A stretch of 64,000 nt of DNA from positions 107,880 to 171,879 of the forward strand of contig CDMY01000571.1 in the NCBI GenBank assembly GCA_001179505.1, read 5' to 3'. Origin of the DNA: Vitrella brassicaformis (lineage: Eukaryota; Sar; Vitrellaceae). Made by a program: the position numbers and the translations under genes. Under the pieces are notes generated by a model. That model was not told where the DNA came from and did no database searches. It saw only the letters and a program-made list of their open reading frames with translations. This document shows, piece after piece, positions 57,248 to 64,000 of this stretch; position 1 is the stretch's first letter, and every line of letters begins with the position of its first letter.

Positions 57248-59097
57248 GTTGATGCCGAGTGTCACCCACTGCCCCCGCTCGTCGATGCGGCCCAGCTGCT
57301 GCCACCCATCAAACTCACAGTCGGCACTGCCCCAATGCTCGTTGAAGCCCTTGTTGATAGCCCCCTCCTCTATGCCGTGTCGGGCCGCCTCGTCCAGTCG
57401 GGCCCTCTGCACCACCTCACGCACACCCACACGGCCCCGTGTGTGGACCACCTGGTGTGGGCGGCTGTCGGCCCTGAGGGCGAAGCACTGCAGCGGCATC
57501 CGCACCGTCACGCCGCCGACATCGGCCGTCCCGCCCACCACCTCCCTGTTGCTGCTGGCATACAGGGCCGACTTGACGAAGTGGTCGACGGCCGCACACA
57601 CACGGCGGGCCATGTCGCTGTTGCGGACGGTGAGGGTGGCAGCGATGGTATCGTTGGCGGCGTCTTGGTCGAAGCACATGGCGGCGATGCGCCAGCTGAT
57701 GGCCTCTGCCTCGTGTGGGCTGCATGAGAGGGGGAGGGGGCAGGGTCTTCGCCATCATTGTGGTCGACGAGCGGCAGCAGGTGGGTTAGCAGGGCAGCCA
57801 GCGACCGCTGAGGGGCGAGGGCGGCATTGAGAGCCGCCATCGCCCCAGTGTGGATGTCCGTGTTGAGCACTGCCGTGCACTGGGTCAGCACCAGGTTGCG
57901 ACAACGGCGGTCCCCTGGCGTTGTTATGGGAAGGCGGCCGATGTCCGCCCCGCTTCGCAGCAAGCTGCGGATGGTGGCCTCGTAAAGGGGGATCTCGCCG
58001 CTGGCTCGGTTCCTGGTGTCTTGCGGTAGGTGGCCAGCTTGCGACACCCTAATCGCTCCGTCAAGGCCACTGACGGCCAAATACAGCGGTGTTTCGTTGT
58101 GCCAGCCCGTCGTCCCTCTCGTCCCTCTGTTGATGTCCGCTGCTGCCACGCGGCGGCTCAGGAAATCCGCCACATAGGGAGAGCCGGCACCTGCCGCCAC
58201 GTGCAGAGGTGTCAATCCCCTATTCACTGCCGTCACGTCGGAACCGTTCTCAACCAGCAGCTCGAGATATGAGTCGATGAAGGCCTGCGAATGGGGGCGT
58301 CGCTCGTTCCGGGCGGCCATGTATATCAGATTGCCGCCGTCCCGGCTTTCTTCGGCTGCGAGTGTGGGGTCGTACTGGATGAACCGCCGGAAGATCGACA
58401 GCAGCCGCTGCTCATAGCCGGGGGACACCCGACGGCCGAATCGGTCGAAGATGGGCGTGGGCAGCTCCATGATAGGGGGCATTCCATACTGAAGCTCTTG
58501 ACCTGCCGCCAAGAAGACGTTCGCGGCACTCTGATTGCCCGCACAGACCGCCATCCTGACGCTTTCGTAAGCCCCCCTCCCGTTGATGCGGGCGCCTCCG
58601 TCGATGAGGGCATTCAAGATGGCCGCCTCCAACTCAGGCGACGACCAGTGAGGCAAGGCGAGAGGCCACCAACGACCGTTGCTGTCTACAGCCTCGATGA
58701 TGGCGTTGTCACTCATGTTGTCGATAGCAAGTGCAAGCAGCCGGTATGGTCGCCCAGAACCGCCGCTGCCGCGTACCCGCAGCCTGGGCCGCAGGCATGG
58801 CGCACTGTTCGGGTTTGCGCCATCGCGTCGTATGAGATCCGTCACTTGCTGCTGGTGGGTGAAGGTGCGGAAGAGGATGCCCTCAGTGAGCTGTCGGGTC
58901 TGACGAAGGACGACAAAGGGTGCAATGGATGCGTTCATGCCATCTCTCTTTCTCTGCCTCTGGGCTACCCCTACCGCATCAGTGGTGGCAAGGTGTGTAG
59001 TTTGATGCCTTATGCCTTCGTAAAAGCCGTGCCCAATCTCGATGTCGCTGAGCCGCAGACAGTCATCAGGCTGCTGGCCATGCGCGCTGGAGGCCAT
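57248..59097 (-). pseudogene. Ankyrin-type repeat protein, copy C (one frameshift)
   Basis: ATG at 59097 (MASSAHGQQPDDCLRLSDIE). An extra stretch after IGHGFYEGIRHQTTHLATTD contains a likely intron (GTAGGG...CGTCAG) at the same place as the intron of copy B. Ankyrin-like units follow: LNALIDGGARINGR, AANVFLAAGQELQYG, LTPLHVAAGAGSPYVADFL, ETPLYLAVSGLDG. The frame is good to about 57720, where a C-rich run (CCCCCTCCCCCTC) comes just before a one-base loss. After it the frame SPHEAEAISWRIAAMCFD continues in register with copy B and ends with the full shared module GQWVTLGIN and stop at 57248. A single base error in the homopolymer would restore it, so this could be a sequencing error rather than true loss. 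Confidence 0.75.
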
Positions 59098-59176
59098 CAC
59101 TCACGCGACCTGCTTACACGCATCACACACAAAGGCAGATCACACACGATGCCTTCTCTGTCTCTGAGTGGACCTC

Positions 59177-59200
59177 TTCGCACCTTATCAGTGAGTGTGT
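59177..59200 (-). promoter_or_regulatory. Conserved 5' motif (copy C)
   Basis: TTCGCACCTTATCAGTGAGT on the plus strand, 80 bp upstream of the copy C ATG. Confidence 0.5.
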
Positions 59201-59554
59201 GATTCGTCGAGTCGGTCTGCCGTGCAAGCCATGCAGCAACACACACTGAGAGATCAGCGAAGGAGAGCACGATGTACTGCAAAGCAAGCAGAAACAAAAC
59301 ACACCGTCATAGGTTCGCCTCCCTCGACGCACCTGCTGTTGCAGTTAACACTTCAATCAGGATTGACTGGATCAGGTTTAGGTCTGACCCGGCTAGTCAA
59401 CTCCTTCCTCAATGGCATCCTTCTCTCCTCCTCTCCGTATTCTCGGGTTTGGGGTTTGACGCTTAGGGTCGAGGGTTTCATGAAATGCGCTCAAGAAGGG
59501 GCTCCCGACGCCCGACCGGCCAGGCCATCAGCGGCCCCTCCCTCCTCACAGATC
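59201..59554. other. Divergent region between copy C and the F-box-like gene
   Basis: Holds the telomere-like stretch GGGTTTGGGGTTTGACGC and TTAGGGTCGAGGGTTT (about 59444-59478). No gene is seen, but the frame of the next gene is open upstream of its ATG back to about 59480. Confidence 0.4.
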
Positions 59555-60894
59555 ATGGCGAAGCGCAAGAAGGGCTTGGCGGCGTCATCGTTAGCCGCCA
59601 CCCAGCAGCCTCGCCTCTTCGGCTTACCCGATGAGGTTGAGAGGGACAGCATCCTGACGCTTCTCGGTCCCGATCTGGCCATCAGCCTCGGCCGCCTCCG
59701 CCGCACGTGCAGTCACGGCAGAAAGCACGTCGATGCGGACCTCCTCGAATTGCAGATAGACAACCACCTCGCCGACAAAGGCATCCAGCACCTCATTGCC
59801 TACGACATCGGCAATGCCGGTTTGGAGTTGCGGCTTCTGTACATCATTCCGCAGGGGGGCGACTGGGCGGGGTGGGCAGCGCCCCTCATCTGCATAGCCA
59901 AGCATCGGGGGCGGGAAGTGCGGGACCTGCCGATAAGGCTCAGTCGCCGCGATGTGTCGGGTGTGGGCAGCCGCGCCCTGTTCGACGAGCGGTGCGAGGC
60001 GCTGCGGCAGCTCTCGCTCATCTGCCGGCACCTCAACCGCCGTGGCGAGGGCGACATGACGGTGAAACGCGCCTACGGCAACGAGCACGTGGGCCGCGAC
60101 AAGGTGACTATCCACACGGAGGAGTCCATGGAGGAGGGCAATCCCTTCCGAGCTGCATTCGACGCGAGCGACCCCGTGTGCGAGATTACACGAGGGCTAC
60201 ATGAGTATGCAGGTGAGGGAAGGAGGCAAGAAGGGGCAGTGGACAGGTGGGTGGATGGATGGATGGATGGCTTGGTAGGTTGGAGTTTGCATGCACGTTG
60301 CGAGTGCTACGCTTCGCTTCGGACGTTGGCGGTGCAAAAGTAGAGGGGAGGGGGACACACACACACACACACACACACAAAAGCAGCCGGCAAACCATGT
60401 ATCTGTGGTGCTGTTTGAGCCATCAGGCTGTGTTTTGGTGGTGGGCGGACGGCCAAGGTGGCGGAGGCGTTTGCATCCGCCGACTCACCCACTGAAGCGG
60501 CGCGATACGATCGCATGGTCAGTCAACCACACAGTCGCGCCTCTGCATCTCTCTCTCTCTCTCTCTCTGCCCCTTTCGTTGTGTTCAGCGGGCTCTCGCC
60601 ACCCAGCAGCCGCTGGTGTGGAACCGCCACAGCGTCGGTACGAGCCGCAAGGCTGACCCCTTTGAGCGCATCATCGTACTGCACGGCGACCAGGCGGGCC
60701 ATACCTTCGAGGCACACATTCTTTTCTCCACCACGCCCAGCACTGCACAGGCCGCTCTCTACACGACGGAGCGTCCAGTGGCGGGCAAGAAGGGGGCAGC
60801 GAGGTTCCCGCAGACGGTGCAAGTGGCGCTGCTCGTCATGGGGGCCGATGCAGAAGTGGTGTTTGGCGATCAGCTGGCGGTAGATGTGGACTGA
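59555..60894 (+). CDS. F-box-like protein of unknown function
   Basis: ATG at 59555 (MAKRKKGLAASSLAATQQPR). An F-box-like helix set follows: FGLPDEVERDSILTLLGPDL, then LGRLRRTCSHGRKHVDADLL and LADKGIQHLIAYD. Its layout matches the start of the membrane protein at 11.6 kb. The rest of exon 1 is globular (DVSGVGSRALFDERCEALRQ). Exon 1 ends at 60212. A middle exon (about 60420-60517) carries AKVAEAFASADSPTEAARYD. The last exon (60589-60894) reads RALATQQPLVWNRHSVGTSR, then a beta-rich end (IIVLHGDQAGHTFEAHILFS) to QLAVDVD and stop. The 3' splice site of intron 1 is not settled: CATCAG gives the wrong phase, an upstream TTTGAG gives the right one. F-boxes recruit targets to SCF ubiquitin ligases; that role is inferred from pattern only. 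Confidence 0.6.
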
Positions 60895-61260
60895 CACACA
60901 AACACACGCACACACATCCATCGCCCGTGTGCGGTGATGCTCCCTTTGTCTGGCCACGCCAGCACATGGCAGCAGTGAGGGGAGGTGGACGGTTGTAGCG
61001 AAAGTAGAGCCACGGCTGAATGGACAGTTGCCTGCCTGGTTGACGTATTCTATAATGTGGTGTGTACGGGTCCATTTGCTTATGTGCCACGTCAGGCCAA
61101 CCAAACATGCCAAACTGTCAGACGACGCCACACACTCGCCACACACACATAACTGAGGCGCCCCTCCCTCCCTCCCTCCTGCCTGCTGCCACACGGAACC
61201 ACTCAGCAGCTTGGCACGCCCCCCACCCACACACATTCAGCACACCGCACTCCCTCTCAG
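60895..61260. other. Flank between F-box-like gene and decayed ankyrin copy
   Basis: No gene. CA repeats at 60895-60915 and a CTCC run at 61165-61180. The final 100 bp resemble the 3' flank of copy B (PolyC, ACACAC, CACACCGCACTCC). Confidence 0.4.
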
Positions 61261-62030
61261 TCGATGCCGAGTGTCACCCACTGCCCCCGCTCGTCGATGT
61301 GGCCCAGCTGCTGCCACCCACCAAACTCACAGTCGGCATTGCGGATGGTGGCCTCGCAAAGGGGAATCTTGTGGGTGGCTTCGTCCCTGGCTCGCTGGGG
61401 TACCACCCGCCCGTCGTCCCTCTGTCGATGTCCGCTGGTGGCAGATGGCGGCAGAGGTAGTCGGTCACACAGGGAGCACCGACCTCAGCCGCCACGTGCA
61501 GAGGCGTCCAACCAACCCCATCCACTGCGGTTATGTTGGCGCCATCGTCCACCAGGAGGTCGAGATATGAGTCGATGAAAGCCTGCGTTATGTTGGATGA
61601 GCCGTCGATAGATCGACAGCAGCCGCTGCTCATAGCGGGAGGACACACGATGGCCGATTCGGTCGAAGATGCAAGTGGGCAGCTCCATGGTGTAGGAAAT
61701 AACAGCGCACCACCAGGACCCTCACAGCATTCTCATTGCCATAAGAGATTGCCATCCTGATAGGTTCGCTGTCATAAAAGGTCGGCGGTGGGTTTGTGTA
61801 GGCGCCTCCGTCGATAAGGGCATTCATTATGGCCGCCTCGAGCTCAGGAGACGACCACTGAGGCAACGCGACGTACTGCCGACCAAAGACGCACGCGACG
61901 GTGGGCATGGTGTTGGCATTCACCACATTGTCGATGGCGAGAGAGAGCAGCCCATACCGCTCCCCCCGAGCGCCATGCCAACACCCGCAGTCGCAGTCAT
62001 CGCTACCCCGCACACAGCTCGCGATAACGG
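61261..62030 (-). pseudogene. Decayed ankyrin-type copy D' with internal deletions
   Basis: Starts in the middle of the N-terminal domain (about RGSDDCDCGCWHGARGERYG, LLSLAIDN), so the usual 5' end is missing. LNALIDGG-type (MNALIDGGAYTNPP) and NAVRVLVVR units follow. The frame then breaks near 61690, again near 61590 (RRLIQHNAGF), and again near 61415. After the last break, THKIPLCEATIR is joined directly to NADCEFGGWQQLGHIDERGQ and the usual end, stop at 61261. Thus about 200 residues of ankyrin and module sequence are lost by deletions. There is no single open frame. No function as a protein is expected. Confidence 0.85.
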
Positions 62031-63139
62031 CGGTCCTGCTCAGTGGCTGTGGGAATGCGGCTGATGTCTGCACCGCTTCTCAGCAAGCTGCGGATGGTGG
62101 CCTCGCGAAGGGGAATCTCGCTGCTGGCTTGGTCTCTGCTGTCTTGCGGGCTGTCATCGTCCTGCGACCTCTCAATCGCTCCGGCGAGACTGATGGCGGC
62201 CAAGAAAAGCGGCGTCCGGTTGGGATCGTCCGTCGTCCCTCTGTCGATGTCCGCTGGTGCAACATGGCGCCCAAGATAGTCGGCCACACAGGGAGAGCCC
62301 CAGTATGCTGCCTCGTGCAGAGCAGTCGATCCACGCCTATTGGCTGCCATCGTATCGGCCCCATTGTCCACCAGCAGCTCGAGATATGCATCGATGGCGC
62401 GCTGCGAGTAGAAGCCCAGCTCGTGCTGGGCAGCAACATGGATCAGATTGCCAAACTCCGGGTCTTGTTCGGTTGCGAGTGTGGGGTCGTGCTGGATGAG
62501 CCGCCGGTAGATCGACAGCAGCCGCTCCTCATAGGCGGGGGACACCTGGATTCGGTCAGAGATGGGGGGCGTGGGCAGCGCCAAGACTAAGGAAGGGCCA
62601 TGAGGATGGCGCAACGCAGCATCCCGCGCCAAGAGAACCCTCAAGGCCTCCTCGTTTCCCAAACGGATTGCCATCTTGATGGGCCGGTCGTCCGAATAAG
62701 CCGGCTCGTTGATGTCGGCGCCTCCGTCGATGAGGGCATTCAAGATGGCCGCCTCGAGCTCAGGCGACGACCAATAAGGCAACGTGAGTGCGCAGCGTCG
62801 ACCATGGACGAAGCCGAAGTCCACTGTCGGCACAGCGCTGCCATTCGAATTGTCGATGGCAAGCGAGACCAGCCGATGCCGCCCTGTACGAAAGCGATGC
62901 CGAGACCCGCAGCTGCATTCCTCGCCACTCAGCATCCGCAGCCGGACCTGATGGTTCGGGTCGGCACCATTGTGGATGAGGTCCGTCACTTTCTGCGCAT
63001 CACTGAAGGTCCGACGAATAATGCCCTCAGCCAGCTGTCGGGTGGCTTCGCTGGTCTTGTCGGCCCAGTAGCCAATGTCGATGTCCTCGAGCCGCAGACA
63101 GTCAACAGACTGCTGGCCTTCCGCACTGCCAGAGGCCAT
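62003..63139 (-). CDS. Ankyrin-type repeat protein, copy D (module lost by fusion)
   Basis: ATG at 63139 (MASGSAEGQQSVDCLRLEDI). One open frame of 378 codons with the usual N-terminal helix pair and ankyrin-like units: LNALIDGGADINEP, ALRVLLARDAALR, STALHEAAYWGSPCVADYL, RTPLFLAAISLAG, IRSLLRSGADISR. After DRRYREL the sequence jumps into the N-terminal domain of copy D', and a TAG follows four codons on (CAG, stop at 62003). The C-terminal part of about 180-200 residues, including the shared module, is therefore absent. The short product still contains all repeats. Intact in frame, so it may be expressed. Confidence 0.75.
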   Translation of the reverse strand: MASGSAEGQQSVDCLRLEDIDIGYWADKTSEATRQLAEGIIRRTFSDAQKVTDLIHNGADPNHQVRLRMLSGEECSCGSRHRFRTGRHRLVSLAIDNSNGSAVPTVDFGFVHGRRCALTLPYWSSPELEAAILNALIDGGADINEPAYSDDRPIKMAIRLGNEEALRVLLARDAALRHPHGPSLVLALPTPPISDRIQVSPAYEERLLSIYRRLIQHDPTLATEQDPEFGNLIHVAAQHELGFYSQRAIDAYLELLVDNGADTMAANRRGSTALHEAAYWGSPCVADYLGRHVAPADIDRGTTDDPNRTPLFLAAISLAGAIERSQDDDSPQDSRDQASSEIPLREATIRSLLRSGADISRIPTATEQDRRYRELCAG

Positions 63140-63218
63140 CCCTAACGCGGCCTGCACACACATCACACGCAAAAGGCAGATCACACACGCGGGTTGCCTC
63201 TCTCTCTCTGTGGACCCA

Positions 63219-63248
63219 TTCGCACCTTATTAATATCAATGAGTGTTG
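63219..63248 (-). promoter_or_regulatory. Conserved 5' motif (copy D)
   Basis: TTCGCACCTTAT, then a short insertion (TAATAT) and CAATGAGTGT on the plus strand, 80 bp upstream of the copy D ATG. The most changed of the four. Confidence 0.45.
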
Positions 63249-64000
63249 GTGCGTCGAGTCGGTTCTTCCTTGCCGTCAGCCCGGATGGTTACCGAGAGAT
63301 CAGTGCTCAGGAGGAAGGCCACGACCAAGATGTCCTGCAAAGCACACAGAACGACGCACAATGTGTGTCATGCTTGTGATTTCAGCCCTCTTTGCCTCCC
63401 CTTCTCGCACCTCAGGTGAGGCAAAGCTCCGGACAGAGTTTATTGCGTGTGATTGACAACATCTCGGCACTCTTACCGATGCCTCACAGCGCCACCCTGT
63501 CATTCATCATTCCCCTGAGTTTAGGGTTTAAGGGTTTGAAACCCGGCAACACCTCGGCGTTTGATTTTCAGTCTGAATGGATGGATGGATCGACACGTCT
63601 CCCTCCTGGTTTGCAGGAGAATGAATCCACAGCAGTCAGCCACACCAGCCACACCACACCACACCGAGCACAAAGAGCACACAGACAGCTCACATTGAAA
63701 AGAAAAAGGTCAAAAAGAACCGACCGTAGGAAGTGGGATGGTGTTGGTGTTGGTGCTGGTGTGGATGTGTGTCATTCATTCATGAGACCGACAGATACGT
63801 ACGCAGAGGGAACGATGGACGGGGAGGCGTGATCTGCCGCAAAAACTCAGTGTTGGCCTTCGTGGTGGATGGATGGATGGATGAGACGCATCAGCTCCTC
63901 CCTCGGCAAAAGAAACAAAAATGGGGCAAAACATCCACACGCGCGCACACACGACGACAGCGACAAGAAACACACCACAGCCACCTGTCCATCTCTCTCC
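63249..64000. other. 5' flank of copy D, right window end
   Basis: Contains the telomere-like stretch GTTTAGGGTTTAAGGGTTTG at 63519-63538, followed by AAACCC, and simple repeats (GGAT)n at about 63575 and 63868. No convincing gene in the last 750 bp. Confidence 0.4.

Noticed and set aside
51876-63145. Plus-strand open frames of 150-300 codons over the ankyrin copies
   Set aside because: The minus-strand frames align between all copies at protein level and carry ankyrin patterns; the plus frames are mirror images.
63776-63973. Possible secreted protein on the minus strand at the right end
   Set aside because: The hydrophobic start is followed by CATC-repeat-derived residues and no splice site fits.

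Overview
This is a eukaryotic nuclear window. Genes are split by many short introns (about 55-250 bp, nearly all GT-AG) that are full of (GT)n, (CT)n and TCTG microsatellites. Coding sequence is GC-rich at third positions. Plastid-type leaders (a signal peptide followed by a Phe-containing transit-like stretch), a WSC/REJ/GPS membrane protein and roadblock and Tdp1 orthologues suggest an alveolate with a complex plastid. A chromerid alga such as Vitrella is my best guess; that is inference, not proof.

Layout. 1-1088 is the 5' part of an ankyrin-type accessory gene (minus strand), running off the left edge. 1.8-4.4 kb is a TauE/SafE-like permease. 4.8-6.6 kb is a secreted proline-rich protein. 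7.0-8.4 kb is a small gene that runs into a 103-bp minisatellite. 8.6-11.3 kb is tyrosyl-DNA phosphodiesterase (12 exons resolved, phases consistent). 11.6-13.4 kb is a membrane protein with an F-box-like start and a C-terminal module shared with the ankyrin family. 13.8-15.8 kb is a casein-kinase-1-like kinase. 16.2-17.4 kb (EF-Ts) and 17.6-18.8 kb (unknown protein) are head to head and share almost the same leader. 19.5-21.8 kb is a basic low-complexity protein, and 22.1-23.0 kb is the ribosome-assembly factor RLP24. 23.3-36.7 kb is one very long minus-strand gene of dozens of exons for a WSC-REJ-GPS polycystin-1-like receptor. 36.9-39.0 kb is a BTB-like protein.

39.0-42.9 kb is a gene-free stretch of simple repeats. 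Then come a coiled-coil protein (42.9-44.4), a roadblock/LC7 dynein light chain (44.9-45.8), a MAPEG-family membrane enzyme (46.0-46.7) and a tetraspanin-like gene (47.2 on). The tetraspanin gene is interrupted by a 300-N gap, and its 3' part and flank are present twice (47.77-49.5 and 49.64-51.69 kb).

The right-hand 12 kb is accessory. It holds ankyrin-type copies at 51.8-53.6, 57.2-59.1 and 62.0-63.1 kb plus a decayed copy at 61.3-62.0 kb, all on the minus strand. Between them lie a ferredoxin-like gene whose cluster loop is not intact, a secreted Cys-rich protein, and an F-box-like gene. The ankyrin copies share a conserved 5' motif about 80-106 bp upstream of the ATG and a roughly 95-residue C-terminal module of unknown function. 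That module is also fused to the unrelated membrane protein at 11.6-13.4 kb. All copies seen past their N-terminal part carry a frameshift, stop or fusion, so the family looks fast-evolving and partly decaying, unless assembly error explains the lesions.
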